Shown here: piece by piece, positions 52,189 through 61,753 of the stretch
Numbering within the stretch: the first letter of the stretch is position 1
Layout of the letters: each line of letters starts with the position of its first letter
Source: Xanthomarina sp. F1114
GTDB taxonomy: Bacteria > Bacteroidota > Bacteroidia > Flavobacteriales > Flavobacteriaceae
Direction of reading: 5' to 3'
DNA: 64,000 nt
Assembly (NCBI RefSeq): GCF_026410255.1
Contig: NZ_JAPMLL010000006.1
Location: 1 to 64,000, forward strand
Translations under genes and position numbers: made by a program
Notes under the pieces: model-generated
Seen by the model: only the letters and a program-made list of their open reading frames with translations
Told to the model about the DNA's origin: nothing
The model's database searches: none

Positions 52189-53430
52189 ATGATAGAAAAA
52201 CAACATATTATAGACCGTTTTGTAAGTTATGTAACCATAGATACAGAGTCTGACCCAAAAAGTGATTCAACTCCTAGTACAGAAAAACAATGGGATTTAG
52301 CCAACAAGCTGGTTGATGAGCTAAAAGCTATTGGTATGCAAGACGTAAGCATAGATGAGAATGCTTACATTATGGCAACTTTACCAAGTAATGTAGATCA
52401 TGACGTTCCAACTATAGGTTTTGTATCTCATTTTGATACCTCTCCAGATTTTACAGGAGCTAATGTCAAACCTCAAATTATTGAAAATTATGATGGGAAA
52501 GACATTGTTTTAAATGCTGAACAAGACATTGTATTGTCTCCAGATTATTTTGAAGACTTACTTTTATACAAAGGACAAACTTTAATTACTACAGATGGAA
52601 CCACTCTTTTGGGCGCCGATGATAAAGCAGGAATTACAGAAATAGTTTCGGCTATGGAATATTTAATCAATCACCCAGAAATTAAACATGGAAAAATACG
52701 TGTTGGATTTACTCCAGATGAAGAAATTGGTCGTGGCGCACATAAGTTTGATGTTGAAAAATTTGGTGCTGATTGGGCTTATACCATGGATGGTAGTCAA
52801 GTTGGAGAATTGGAATACGAAAACTTTAATGCTGCCGGAGCCGTTGTAAAAGTAAAAGGAAAAATTGTTCACCCGGGTTATGCTAAAGGAAAATTAGTAA
52901 ACTCCATGTATATTGCTACTGAGTTTATAAATTCTTTACCAAGATTAGAAACGCCGGAACATACGGAAGGTTACGAAGGCTTTTTTCATTTATACTCTAT
53001 AGAAGGGGAAGTAGAAGAAACCGTTTTAGAATATATTATTAGAGATCATGACAAAGAGCATTTTGAAGCTAGAAAAGAAGTCATGTTAAAAGTGACAAAC
53101 GATATTAATTCGCAATACGGGAGAGAAGTCGTAAGTATTGAGATTAAAGACCAATACTATAATATGAAAGAAAAGGTAGAACCAGTTATGCATATTGTTG
53201 ATATTGCTGAAGAAGCTATGAAACAATTAGACATAAAACCTTTAATTAAAGCCATTCGTGGAGGAACAGATGGTTCTCAGCTAAGTTATATGGGTTTACC
53301 TTGTCCTAATATTTTTGCTGGAGGACATAATTTCCATGGCCGTTACGAATATGTTCCAGTAGAAAGCATTATAAAAGCTACTGAAGTTATTTGTAAAATT
53401 GCTGAACTAACAGCCCAAAAGAAATCTTAA
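52189..53430 (+). CDS. pepT: Peptidase T (tripeptidase)
   Basis: A 413-residue M20 zinc metallopeptidase that removes the N-terminal residue of tripeptides. Metal ligands: SHFDTSPDF (His, Asp), LLGADDKAG (bridging Asp), TPDEEIGRG (catalytic Glu then ligand Glu), MDGSQVGE and the C-terminal [14 protein letters not shown] (His). Length and layout match E. coli PepT. It is divergent from pyrD. Confidence 0.96.
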   Translation: MIEKQHIIDRFVSYVTIDTESDPKSDSTPSTEKQWDLANKLVDELKAIGMQDVSIDENAYIMATLPSNVDHDVPTIGFVSHFDTSPDFTGANVKPQIIENYDGKDIVLNAEQDIVLSPDYFEDLLLYKGQTLITTDGTTLLGADDKAGITEIVSAMEYLINHPEIKHGKIRVGFTPDEEIGRGAHKFDVEKFGADWAYTMDGSQVGELEYENFNAAGAVVKVKGKIVHPGYAKGKLVNSMYIATEFINSLPRLETPEHTEGYEGFFHLYSIEGEVEETVLEYIIRDHDKEHFEARKEVMLKVTNDINSQYGREVVSIEIKDQYYNMKEKVEPVMHIVDIAEEAMKQLDIKPLIKAIRGGTDGSQLSYMGLPCPNIFAGGHNFHGRYEYVPVESIIKATEVICKIAELTAQKKS

Positions 53431-53467
53431 TAAGCCCAAATCTATAATAAATCTATAATAAATCCAT

Positions 53468-54025
53468 ATGAAAAAAACGCTCTTAACCCTATGCCTTTGT
53501 GCTTTTTCTTTATTGGTAACAGCTCAAGAAGCAAGTGTTGAAAAATCTGTCTTTGGAATACAGACGGGTTTAATAGGACTTTGGGTTCACAACGAATCCA
53601 GGTTGTCTAACAAAATAGCTTTGCGAAGTGAAATAGGTGTAGACGCAGGTTTCTGGGCTGGAAGGAATGATACAGATATGCTTTTAGCCTTAGTACTATC
53701 TCTGGAACCAAAATGGTATTACAACATAAGTAAACGGAAAGACAAGTCTAAAAGAATTGATGGTAATAGTGGGAATTTTATTTCTTTAAAAACAAGCTAC
53801 CATCCTGACGTTGTAGTAGCCTCAACTAATGATAATATTAATTTAGTTAGCGACTTAACAATTGTACCTACTTGGGGAATTAGAAGAAATATTGGAAATC
53901 ATTTTAACTATGAAGCGGGAATTGGAGTAGGATATATCCATTATTTTAAAGAAAAAAATGTTAGAATTAATGGAGAGGCAGACGTTGCTGTCAATCTACA
54001 TGCTAGAATTGGTTATAGGTTTTAA
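53468..54025 (+). CDS. Small outer-membrane beta-barrel-like protein
   Basis: A 185-residue secreted protein (signal MKKTLLTLCLCAFSLLVTAQ). The rest has alternating strands with aromatic ends (IALRSEIGVDAGFW, HFNYEAGIGVGYIHYF, VNLHARIGYRF) and a C-terminal Phe, the mark of a BAM-assembled barrel. No family is recognised. It lies 37 bp after pepT with a terminator behind it. Confidence 0.8.
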   Translation: MKKTLLTLCLCAFSLLVTAQEASVEKSVFGIQTGLIGLWVHNESRLSNKIALRSEIGVDAGFWAGRNDTDMLLALVLSLEPKWYYNISKRKDKSKRIDGNSGNFISLKTSYHPDVVVASTNDNINLVSDLTIVPTWGIRRNIGNHFNYEAGIGVGYIHYFKEKNVRINGEADVAVNLHARIGYRF

Positions 54026-54045
54026 CTAATTAATCAAACATATAG

Positions 54046-54077
54046 AAAAGCTTGGACTAAGATCTAGGCTTTTTTTA
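54046..54077 (+). terminator. Terminator after the pepT/small barrel pair
   Basis: AAAAGCTTGGA / TCTAGGCTTTT stem with two G-U pairs and a T run. Confidence 0.85.
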
Positions 54078-54110
54078 TTTTATAATTCAGTTAATTATCC
54101 CATGCGCCAA

Positions 54111-54148
54111 AAAACAAAAAAAGTGCAATTTTATACAAACTGCACTTT
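54111..54148 (-). terminator. Terminator of the siderophore-type receptor
   Basis: AAAGTGCA / TGCACTTT hairpin with a T-rich run on the minus strand, 26 bp past the receptor stop. Confidence 0.8.
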
Positions 54149-54173
54149 AAAAGACTAATTAAAACGTTTGGGG

Positions 54174-56552
54174 TTAAAAGGTGTAGGTTAAAATACCAGC
54201 AAAGTTTCTTGGATCTGTTTGGTTTATATACGTTGTTCTATAAGTATTATAACCAATCTCATTAAACACATTGTTTAGCAGTACCCTAAAATCCCAATGC
54301 TGATTAAGTTTATAGGCTGCTTGCATATTCACTTGCGTATAAGCATCTACAATAAAAGGTTTCTGGTTAGGAACAATCCCTTCATGAGTAACAGCTCCAG
54401 AACTCCAATCGTTTATAGGTCTTTCACCTGTAAAATAAACACCGGCTCCAACAGACAAGCCATCTAAAAGGCTATTAAACCCATAATTAACATAGCCGTT
54501 AAAGGTGTGTTTTGGCGTATTTAAAGGTGCCGAACCATATACATAAGATGTGTGTTCTTTATATTGAGCATCGATATAAGAATATCCGGTAATAAGTTCT
54601 AAATTTGGCAGAACACGGCCACTAAGCTCTACTTCTACTCCTTTTCTTTCGTCGTTTCCTCCCTTTTGATAATAGCCAGTTTCTACCCAGTTTTCATCGT
54701 AAACAGGTAAGTTAATATCCTTATTATTAATTTGGAAGAAGGTAAAATTGAAACGCAAACGACTATCCAACCAATTTGTTTTTATACCAGCTTCAAATTG
54801 ATCGTAGCGTTCATTTCCTAATTCATTTCCATTAATATCTAATCGAGTGGCTGTTCTAGGATAAGAACTATTGGTATAAGAAGCAAATACATTAATATTT
54901 TCTATTGGGGTAATAATAATCCCTCCTAATGGATTAAAGGCATCACTTTGTACTGTTTCTAATTCGGCTTCTGTTTGTGTTTTACTATATCTAACCCCTA
55001 AAAAGGCTTTTAAGTATTTATTAAATGTCATGACATCTTGAGCAACAAAACCAATAGCACTTGTTTTTGCTCCAGAATATGTTGCGTTACCCAGGTCCAA
55101 ATTATCGGGCAGATTTCTGGTATTACTAGTAAATACATCTATAGTATCTACTGTAGAAACTCTTTGATTTTTGGTATTGAAAGATGACGTTCTGTAATCG
55201 AATCCCACTTGAAATGTATGAGAAACACCTCCTGTTTTAACATCCTGCCCAACTAAATCAAATTGTAAAACGCTGTTATCATCTTGACGCTCAGAAATGG
55301 CATATCCACGTTTCCGTTGGTTGTAAATAGGAGTATCGAATTCATCTTCAATAACAGCTCCAAGGCTTGCTCCTTTATCGTCCAGATCTAAATTAGATTT
55401 ATAAAAAGCAGCCACTAAATTCAATTTATCTGTTAATTCCCGATTAAATCTTACCGAATAAGTTGTGTTTTTAGTTAAGGCCTTATCGTTTTTAAAACCC
55501 AGAAACTGGTTGTATGGCAAATCGTAAATAGCATTGGTATCATTCTCTGCAAGGTTAACCGTACCCACATCTGGCGTTCTACTATCGTCAAAATAATCCA
55601 TTTCAAGAGTTAATGTGGATTTATCGTCTACGCGCCATTCAAACGATGGGTTGATATAAAACCTATCAGAAGAAATTCCAGCTCTATAACTATCTGCGCG
55701 TTCTATAGCACCATTAATTCTAAAAGCCACATTTTCGTTGTTAGTTAATGGCCCAAACACATCAAAAGCAGTTCTTACTTGTCCAAAGCTTCCGGCACGA
55801 ACGTATGCATTTCCTCCAAAGTAGTAATTAGGTGTTTTGGTTACAATATTAATTATACCACCTGGACTTCCTAAATCGGTTGCAACTCCTTGTGTAATAG
55901 CTGCCGACCCTTTTAAAACTTGAATATTATCCACCCCCTGCATATCGGTTAAAATACCAACACCTCTAAAATCGGAATGCACACGAACTCCATTTTTTAA
56001 AATAGGAATCCCTCTAAATCCTCGAGAAGACATACTCTCTCGTTTGTTTCCATAGGTGGCAAAGGTGTAAACTCCAGGTACGTTTTTAGTAGCATCGGAA
56101 ATGGATAAATTTCCCTGTTGTGTAATTAATTTTTCAGATATAATTGAAATACTCTGGATTTGCTCGTAAGGAGCTAACGGCAATCTAGTAATAGCTTCAA
56201 TTTTATCTGGATGTTTATATCGGTTTCCAAAGATTTCAACTTCGTCCAAATAAGAATCACTATCTAAGTTGAAGTTCAGGTTTACGGTTTCGTTTTCTGA
56301 TAATTGAACGGTGATACTTTTAGAAATATAACCTACAGATGATACTTTGACAACATATTCTCCAGCTGAAAGATTTCTAAATTCAAAGTAACCATTCTCA
56401 TCAGCATTGGTTCCATAAATGGTACCTTGAAGAATAACATTTACGAAGGAAACCTCTTCGTTATTATGACTTTGAATAAGACCTGTGATTTGTGATTGTG
56501 AAAATGACATTTGAACTGCCATTAAGAGGAGTAAACATAGTTTCTTAAACAT
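54174..56552 (-). CDS. TonB-dependent siderophore receptor
   Basis: A 792-residue outer-membrane transporter. Signal MFKKLCLLLLMAVQMSFSQS, then a carboxypeptidase-regulatory domain (ITGLIQSHNNEEVSFVNVILQG, 22-100), a plug (NVPGVYTFATYGN, IQVLKGSAAITQGVATDLGSPGGIINIVTKTPN) and a barrel ending FAGILTYTF with the terminal Phe. The plug and barrel resemble the FhuA/FpvA siderophore type (GxxxRG, LKGSAA). It is a single gene; two operator-like boxes flank its promoter exactly as in the DUF4856 operon. Confidence 0.93.
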   Translation of the reverse strand: MFKKLCLLLLMAVQMSFSQSQITGLIQSHNNEEVSFVNVILQGTIYGTNADENGYFEFRNLSAGEYVVKVSSVGYISKSITVQLSENETVNLNFNLDSDSYLDEVEIFGNRYKHPDKIEAITRLPLAPYEQIQSISIISEKLITQQGNLSISDATKNVPGVYTFATYGNKRESMSSRGFRGIPILKNGVRVHSDFRGVGILTDMQGVDNIQVLKGSAAITQGVATDLGSPGGIINIVTKTPNYYFGGNAYVRAGSFGQVRTAFDVFGPLTNNENVAFRINGAIERADSYRAGISSDRFYINPSFEWRVDDKSTLTLEMDYFDDSRTPDVGTVNLAENDTNAIYDLPYNQFLGFKNDKALTKNTTYSVRFNRELTDKLNLVAAFYKSNLDLDDKGASLGAVIEDEFDTPIYNQRKRGYAISERQDDNSVLQFDLVGQDVKTGGVSHTFQVGFDYRTSSFNTKNQRVSTVDTIDVFTSNTRNLPDNLDLGNATYSGAKTSAIGFVAQDVMTFNKYLKAFLGVRYSKTQTEAELETVQSDAFNPLGGIIITPIENINVFASYTNSSYPRTATRLDINGNELGNERYDQFEAGIKTNWLDSRLRFNFTFFQINNKDINLPVYDENWVETGYYQKGGNDERKGVEVELSGRVLPNLELITGYSYIDAQYKEHTSYVYGSAPLNTPKHTFNGYVNYGFNSLLDGLSVGAGVYFTGERPINDWSSGAVTHEGIVPNQKPFIVDAYTQVNMQAAYKLNQHWDFRVLLNNVFNEIGYNTYRTTYINQTDPRNFAGILTYTF

Positions 56553-56567
56553 GATATTTATATATTA

Positions 56568-56590
56568 TAATTTAGATTGATTTTAAATTA
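56568..56590 (-). promoter_or_regulatory. Operator-like 23-bp box, downstream copy, siderophore receptor
   Basis: TAATTTAGATT then TTTTAAATTA. It begins 16 bp from the start codon and covers the predicted transcription start. Confidence 0.6.
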
Positions 56591-56594
56591 GGCG

Positions 56595-56625
56595 CAAATA
56601 TAGCCTCCTCTATCACATTAGCAAA
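56595..56625 (-). promoter_or_regulatory. Promoter of the siderophore receptor
   Basis: Minus strand TTTG (56625-56622), 19 bases, TATATTTG (56602-56595): a perfect Bacteroidota consensus. Confidence 0.75.
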
Positions 56626-56627
56626 GC

Positions 56628-56650
56628 TTATTTAGACTAAATTTAAATAG
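56628..56650 (-). promoter_or_regulatory. Operator-like 23-bp box, upstream copy, siderophore receptor
   Basis: TTATTTAGACT then AAATTTAAATAG; TATTTA and TAAATA make a dyad around a 9-bp centre. It sits 2 bp from the -33 element. Confidence 0.65.
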
Positions 56651-56726
56651 TGTTTTGTAATGAGCTCAGACTGTGAAATGTAGAATGAAAAAAAAATATG
56701 TACTTTTATAGAAACCGTTATTAGAC

Positions 56727-57297
56727 ATGAAAAAAGCAAGCTCTGTTGAAGAATATATTGAAAACACCTCTCTTTATAAGGAAGCTCTCGAACTACTAAG
56801 ACAGCTTATAAATTCGACAGAATTAGAAGAAACGCTTAAATGGAAAGAATGTATTGGGGATAGGCGCTTTTAAAAGTCATTTTGGCATTTGGTTCTTTAA
56901 TGGTGTATTTTTAAAAGATGAAAAACAACTCTTAGAAAAAGCACAAGAAACAACCAAAGCACTAAGACAAATGCGTTTTGAAAATATTGGAGATATTAAA
57001 AAATCCCTTGTTTTAGAATATATACATGAAGCCATAGAAAACCAAAAATCAGGAAAAATACTAGAACCTGAAAGGAAAGGAAAAACGGTAATAGTCCCAA
57101 AGGAATTACAAGAAGAATTAAAATCTACCCCTAGTTTGTTAGCTGCTTTTAAAACACTTACTCCTAGAAAACAACGTGAATACTGCCATTATATAGATTC
57201 TGCTAAACGGGAAACCACCAAACAATCTAGACTAAATAAAATTAAACCTATGATTATAGAAGGCCTTGGTTTACACGACAAGTACAAGAATTGTTGA
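56727..57297 (+). pseudogene. DUF1801/YdeI-family protein disrupted by a small deletion
   Basis: The N-terminal frame MKKASSVEEYIENTSLYKEA runs to ETLKWKECIGDRRF and stops at 56871. The rest (VLGIGAFKSHFGIWFFNGVFLKD..., YCHYIDSAKRETTKQSRLNK) continues one frame over to 57297. Homologues have a segment of the type KWGAPVYTxNGKNV here, which is missing. The join sits at AAATGG (56838-56843), a sequence that would occur at both ends of the lost stretch, so a deletion of about 26 bp between short direct repeats is likely. The C-terminal half has the YdeI/bacteriocin-protection motif. Confidence 0.85.
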
Positions 57298-57306
57298 CCG
57301 TCTTGT

Positions 57307-58341
57307 TTAAAGTAAGAACCGATAATTAACAGAAAGTAAAGCGGATTTTCTATTTCCTAGCACACCCCACTCTGTTCTTAACATCCAATTCTTATTATAT
57401 TGAAATTGCGCGCCTATAATACCATTCCATTTTTGTTGTACTTGCTTTTCAAGCCCATACTTTATAATAGCTTCGCCATCTGCTGCATCCAAGCGATCTA
57501 TAATTGGGGTAAGTATCTGGTCTGCGACAAGTTTTTGAGGTATGGTAGCTTCATTGTCGTACCAATTATAATAATCAGAAACTATGGCATCTTTTTTTGT
57601 TCCATCTGCTGCTGGTAAAGCATCTTTTAATTTTAACTGGCCAGAGGTTGCACTTCCGGTTTCCATAAAAAATCCACCTACCCAAACCGCAATGTTTCTA
57701 CTTGGTTTTTCTTTAAAGACATAAGTATGTCCTAATCTAATTCCTGTAACTCTTACGGGTACAGCTTTATCTAATAACTCTGGTTTATTCCAGGTAAAGT
57801 TAGCGTCTACCGAAATAAATACCGGACCAACAGCTCCTGCCGCCATAATTCCGATTCCCATATTAGAAACTTTTTGTTCTACAACAGATTGAAGAGTAAC
57901 TGGGTACACCAAATTTACTTCCGTTCTGGTGTGTGCGTAGCCTAAAATTCCATACACATTAAGAAATGGAAATACCCAAATATCCGGTCTTACATTTATT
58001 GTATATGAGGTATTTGTATTTTCACCAAATTGGACAAAGTCAATTTGTGTTAATCCTATATCTACATTTTTATTCTGTAATCCGAGTTGTAAGTTATTAA
58101 TTGCAATTCCCTGCTCCATCCACATAAAATTGCCCATAATTCCAACCGGGTACGGAATATCGAAACCTTTATTATAAGCTCCTTGTCCCAAAATAGGAAA
58201 TACATAGTTATAATCTACTTGTTTTAGACTATCTCTATAAACTTCGTACTTATGTTTAACCTTTATACTTGGCTGTTGTGCCCAGGTTATATTAGCAATT
58301 AACATAAATAAACCAAATAGTGCTACATTTCTTTTCAACAT
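57307..58341 (-). CDS. Outer-membrane protein of unknown function
   Basis: A 344-residue secreted protein (signal MLKRNVALFGLFMLIANITWAQ). The strand pattern (DIWVFPFLNVYGILGYAHTRTEV, VGPVFISVDANFTWNKPEL, RNIAVWVGGFFMETGSA) and the end LLSVNYRFLL suggest a beta-barrel. I do not recognise a family. It lies alone, with the yajC terminator upstream. Confidence 0.75.
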   Translation of the reverse strand: MLKRNVALFGLFMLIANITWAQQPSIKVKHKYEVYRDSLKQVDYNYVFPILGQGAYNKGFDIPYPVGIMGNFMWMEQGIAINNLQLGLQNKNVDIGLTQIDFVQFGENTNTSYTINVRPDIWVFPFLNVYGILGYAHTRTEVNLVYPVTLQSVVEQKVSNMGIGIMAAGAVGPVFISVDANFTWNKPELLDKAVPVRVTGIRLGHTYVFKEKPSRNIAVWVGGFFMETGSATSGQLKLKDALPAADGTKKDAIVSDYYNWYDNEATIPQKLVADQILTPIIDRLDAADGEAIIKYGLEKQVQQKWNGIIGAQFQYNKNWMLRTEWGVLGNRKSALLSVNYRFLL

Positions 58342-58443
58342 TATATTTTATATTTTAAAACACTATTTATATGTATTAGTATTTATGAAAGTAGTGCGTA
58401 TTAAAATAGGATAATCCATATCGCATTTAAAGTTGATAAAAAT

Positions 58444-58476
58444 AAATAAGTCACTCAAATTTTGAGTGACTTATTT
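58444..58476 (-). terminator. Terminator of the nusB-DUF1573-yajC operon
   Basis: Near-perfect palindrome around GTCACTCA / TGAGTGAC with flanking AATAA/TTATT and T-rich exit, 20 bp after the yajC stop. Confidence 0.8.
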
Positions 58477-58496
58477 TATATATTTAAGTAAATTAA

Positions 58497-58790
58497 TTAC
58501 TTTTTACTGTCTGCCGAAGGATTCAATTTTTTGCTCATTTCCATAGAAATGGCAGACTTATCGAATTTAATCTTTCCAGCTAAAGTTTCAATTACACAGC
58601 TTGCATCAGAATCGTTTAGTTCTAATACTTTTCCATGCATACCACTTTTGGTAATTACTCTATCGCCACGTTTTAGTTCGGCAGCGAATTTTTTTTCTTG
58701 TTTTTGACGTTTCATTTGTGGTGCAATCATAAAGAAATACACAACTACAAACATTAAAATAAACGGCAAAAAAGTGCTAATATCTCCCAT
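58497..58790 (-). CDS. yajC: Preprotein translocase subunit YajC
   Basis: A 97-residue inner-membrane protein that joins SecDF in the Sec translocase. One N-terminal helix (FLPFILMFVVVYFFMIAPQMKRQ) is followed by the conserved cytoplasmic domain (AELKRGDRVITKSGMHGKV). It lies 4 bp after the DUF1573 gene, in the nusB-DUF1573-yajC order common in Bacteroidota. Confidence 0.95.
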   Translation of the reverse strand: MGDISTFLPFILMFVVVYFFMIAPQMKRQKQEKKFAAELKRGDRVITKSGMHGKVLELNDSDASCVIETLAGKIKFDKSAISMEMSKKLNPSADSKK

Positions 58791-58794
58791 TTAT

Positions 58795-59346
58795 TTAATC
58801 GTGATTATGACCTTCGTGTCCTGGTCTAGTACTAGATTTTACTGGAACTTGCGCTCCCCCTACAGGTGCTTGAGCTCTAGCAGGTGCTACTGGAGCGTTT
58901 GGATCTGGTTTTACAAAAGCAGAAATTTTAACTGTTTCTTTTCCAGATTCTGTATTAGCTGTAACTGTAACTGTTTTAGATACTTTGTTAGCTCCTGTTC
59001 CGTTAAATTTTACAGTAAAATGTCCTGATTCTCCTGGACTTAAAGGTTGTTTGCTCCAATCTTGAGGAACTGTACATCCACATGAACTTTTAATATCTGT
59101 AATTACTAAAGGAGACTCTCCTGTATTTGTGTAATTAAAGACTGTCTCAACATTTTCTTTCGACTCAATTTCACCAAAATCATGTTCTTTTTTATCAAAA
59201 GTAATCACAGGAAATTTTGAAGAATTTGCATCTCTTTCTGCTGCTACAGCAACGTTCTCTTCATTGATTTTTTTAGAAGCATCTTCTTTACAAGATGAAA
59301 ATGCTATTAAACATAGAGCAGAAAGCCCTAAAAGTACTTTTTTCAT
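58795..59346 (-). CDS. DUF1573 lipoprotein
   Basis: A 183-residue predicted lipoprotein (LCLIAFSSCKED). The DUF1573 immunoglobulin-like domain (KEHDFGEIESKENVETVFNYTNTGESPLVITDIKSSCGCTVP) covers about 45-145; CGCT is the conserved centre. The C-terminus is Pro/Ala-rich and ends in HEGHNHD, a short His-containing tail. The function is unknown; it is conserved between nusB and yajC. Confidence 0.92.
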   Translation of the reverse strand: MKKVLLGLSALCLIAFSSCKEDASKKINEENVAVAAERDANSSKFPVITFDKKEHDFGEIESKENVETVFNYTNTGESPLVITDIKSSCGCTVPQDWSKQPLSPGESGHFTVKFNGTGANKVSKTVTVTANTESGKETVKISAFVKPDPNAPVAPARAQAPVGGAQVPVKSSTRPGHEGHNHD

Positions 59347-59401
59347 TTTAAATTATTTTTTTTATTTTTATTTAAGTTGTAAAAGTAATAATAATTTATT
59401 A

Positions 59402-60346
59402 TTACATCAACCCTCTTCCTGTTTTATTTAAAGAATTGCTTTCTTGGTATTCTTTAATAAGCTTATCTAAAATACCATTAATAAACACACTACTTTTAGG
59501 AGTCGAGTATTCTTTGGCTATTTCTAAATATTCGTTAATGGTTACTTTTACTGGAATAGAAGGGAATTTTTGAATTTCGCAAATTGCCATTTGTAACAAT
59601 ACCGTATCTATACTGGCTATTCTTTCTGCATCCCAATTTTGAGTTTTAGCTTGAATTACTTCTGAAAACTTAGACTGATTTAAAAGTGTTTTCTTAAATA
59701 AATTTATGGCATATTCTTTATCCGCTATATCCTTATACAATTTAGGTATAAAATAAGTTGACAAAGAGTCCTTCTTAACTTTACGAAGTAATTTTAAAAT
59801 AGCTGTATTTACTACAGGTAAATCGTCTATCCAAGTAAGGTTTTTGTCTTCTAGGTAATCGTAAAGTTTTTCGTTTGGCGCAATAATTTCAGTAAAAACA
59901 TCTACCACAAAGTCTTTATCTTCTTTAAAGGTTGACGTTTTGGTTTGCATATACTGCTCATAAAGATCGCTAGCTAAAACTTGACGAAAAATAATATCCA
60001 CATATTCTGAATCTAGCTCCCAGTTGGAAATTTTTCTTTCTTCGAGTTCATCTTGAAGCAATACATTGTTTTTCAACATTAAAAGCGCCTCATTATTAAC
60101 CAGTTTTTTATTAAAATTCTTCTCCTCTTTAGTCGCCAGGAGTTTTTTACTGGTTTTTTCTGCGTGATCTTCTGCTTTTTTCTGAAGTTCAATAAGCAAA
60201 GAGATCATTAACAAATACAGGTTGTAAATATTATCTAAACTGTGAATTAAGAACTTTTGTTCTTTATCAAAATTATCACTTTCTCCTCCTTTAAAAGAGT
60301 AAATAGTTTGCATTACTTTTATTCTAATGTGTCTTCTATTAAGCAT
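59402..60346 (-). CDS. nusB: Transcription antitermination factor NusB
   Basis: A 314-residue protein, much longer than the ~140-residue E. coli NusB because of an N-terminal and central extension usual in Bacteroidota. The NusB helical core is at the C-terminus (about 165-305, WDAERIASIDTVLLQMAICEIQKFPSIPVKVTINEYLEIAKEYSTPKSSVFINGILD). It binds boxA RNA with S10 during rRNA transcription. First gene of the nusB-DUF1573-yajC group. Confidence 0.95.
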   Translation of the reverse strand: MLNRRHIRIKVMQTIYSFKGGESDNFDKEQKFLIHSLDNIYNLYLLMISLLIELQKKAEDHAEKTSKKLLATKEEKNFNKKLVNNEALLMLKNNVLLQDELEERKISNWELDSEYVDIIFRQVLASDLYEQYMQTKTSTFKEDKDFVVDVFTEIIAPNEKLYDYLEDKNLTWIDDLPVVNTAILKLLRKVKKDSLSTYFIPKLYKDIADKEYAINLFKKTLLNQSKFSEVIQAKTQNWDAERIASIDTVLLQMAICEIQKFPSIPVKVTINEYLEIAKEYSTPKSSVFINGILDKLIKEYQESNSLNKTGRGLM

Positions 60347-60440
60347 ATGTACAAAGAACTAAATGTTTCAATATTAAATTAATTTTAATATGATGTTGTT
60401 TTATTAAGCGACCTTATTTATTAGGTAGCCATTTAAATTT

Positions 60441-60478
60441 TTAATAAAAAAGGCGAAAGTAATAATAACTTTCGCCTT
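60441..60478 (-). terminator. Terminator of the leucine-type dehydrogenase gene
   Basis: AAGGCGAAAGT / ACTTTCGCCTT hairpin with a T run on the minus strand, 26 bp past the stop. Confidence 0.9.
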
Positions 60479-60503
60479 GCAAAAATAATATTATTTTAAA
60501 TAA

Positions 60504-61607
60504 CTATCTCTTATTCTCTGCTTTTCTTGCATCGATTCTGTTTTGAGCTATATTTAAAGCAGCCTGATTGGCTGTAATGTTATTCGCTTTAGCGTTATTT
60601 AATATTTCCAAAGTAGTATTGTAAATATTTTCGGTTTTACGCATAATTTCTTTTCTGTCGTAACCTTCTAATTCGGCGTATACATTGATAATACCTCCAG
60701 CATTAATTAAAAAATCTGGGGCATAAACGATACCTTTATCTTGCAACAATTTCCCATGAACAGCTTCTACAGCTAATTGGTTGTTTGCTGCTCCTGCAAT
60801 GACTTTAGTTTTAAATTTATTAATGGTATCGTCGTTGATAGTTGCTCCAAGTGCACATGGGGCATAGATATCCATTTCTTCAGAGTACAGATCGTTTCCT
60901 TCATAGATAGAAACTCCGTATTTCTTTTTAACCTCTTCTAAACGTTCTTGGTTAATATCTGTAATAGTTACTTTAGCACCTTCGTTTACTAAATGTTCTA
61001 CAACCGTTTCACCTACATTTCCAATTCCTTGAACAAAAACCACTTTATCTTCTAAAACATCCGTTCCGAATCTAAATTTAGCAGCTGCTTTCATTCCCAT
61101 AAAAACACCATATCCTGTAATAGGAGATGGGTTTCCAGAACCACCAATAGATTCAGAAATTCCGGTAACGTAAGGAGTAACTTCTCTAACCGTGTCCATA
61201 TCTGCAGTAGTCATTCCTACATCTTCGGCAGTAATATACTTTCCACTTAAAGAATGAACAAATTCACCGAATTTTCTCATTAATTCTGGTGTTTTTTGAG
61301 TTTTCGCATCTCCAATAAGTACAGCTTTACCTCCACCTAAATTTAATCCAGTGATAGCAGACTTATAGGTCATCCCTCTAGATAGACGGAGTACATCGTT
61401 TAAGGCTTCCCATTCGTTTGTGTAATTCCACATTCTAGTTCCACCTAAAGCAGGACCTAAAACCGTATTATGAATACCAATTATTGCTTTTAATCCTGTA
61501 TCTTTGTCGTTGCAAAACACAACCTGTTCATGATTATCGAACGAAAGTTGACCAAAAACCGGATCCACTTTATGAAGTTCGTTTGTATTGATAACGTCTG
61601 TAACCAT
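60504..61607 (-). CDS. Leu/Phe/Val-type amino-acid dehydrogenase
   Basis: A 367-residue NAD-dependent oxidative deaminase of branched-chain or aromatic amino acids. The substrate domain has GPALGGTRMWNY and LGGGKAVLIGD (catalytic Lys). The Rossmann motif is VQGIGNVGETVVEHL. AANNQLA and APDFLINAGGIINVYAEL follow. Substrate (Leu, Val or Phe) cannot be decided. A consensus promoter lies 60 bp upstream. Confidence 0.94.
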   Translation of the reverse strand: MVTDVINTNELHKVDPVFGQLSFDNHEQVVFCNDKDTGLKAIIGIHNTVLGPALGGTRMWNYTNEWEALNDVLRLSRGMTYKSAITGLNLGGGKAVLIGDAKTQKTPELMRKFGEFVHSLSGKYITAEDVGMTTADMDTVREVTPYVTGISESIGGSGNPSPITGYGVFMGMKAAAKFRFGTDVLEDKVVFVQGIGNVGETVVEHLVNEGAKVTITDINQERLEEVKKKYGVSIYEGNDLYSEEMDIYAPCALGATINDDTINKFKTKVIAGAANNQLAVEAVHGKLLQDKGIVYAPDFLINAGGIINVYAELEGYDRKEIMRKTENIYNTTLEILNNAKANNITANQAALNIAQNRIDARKAENKR

Positions 61608-61666
61608 TTTATTTTTTTTTTAAGTTATATGTTGTGTTTTAATGAGAAATCACTAAAAACAATGCG

Positions 61667-61698
61667 CAAAATTAATTCTTTAATAAGGTATTCACAAA
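61667..61698 (-). promoter_or_regulatory. Promoter of the leucine-type dehydrogenase gene
   Basis: Minus strand TTTG (61698-61695), 20 bases, TAATTTTG (61674-61667): consensus type. Confidence 0.6.
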
Positions 61699-61753
61699 TT
61701 ATTAATGGTAAAAAGCGAATTTGTTAAAAACTTTATTCTCTATAAAGATTTAA

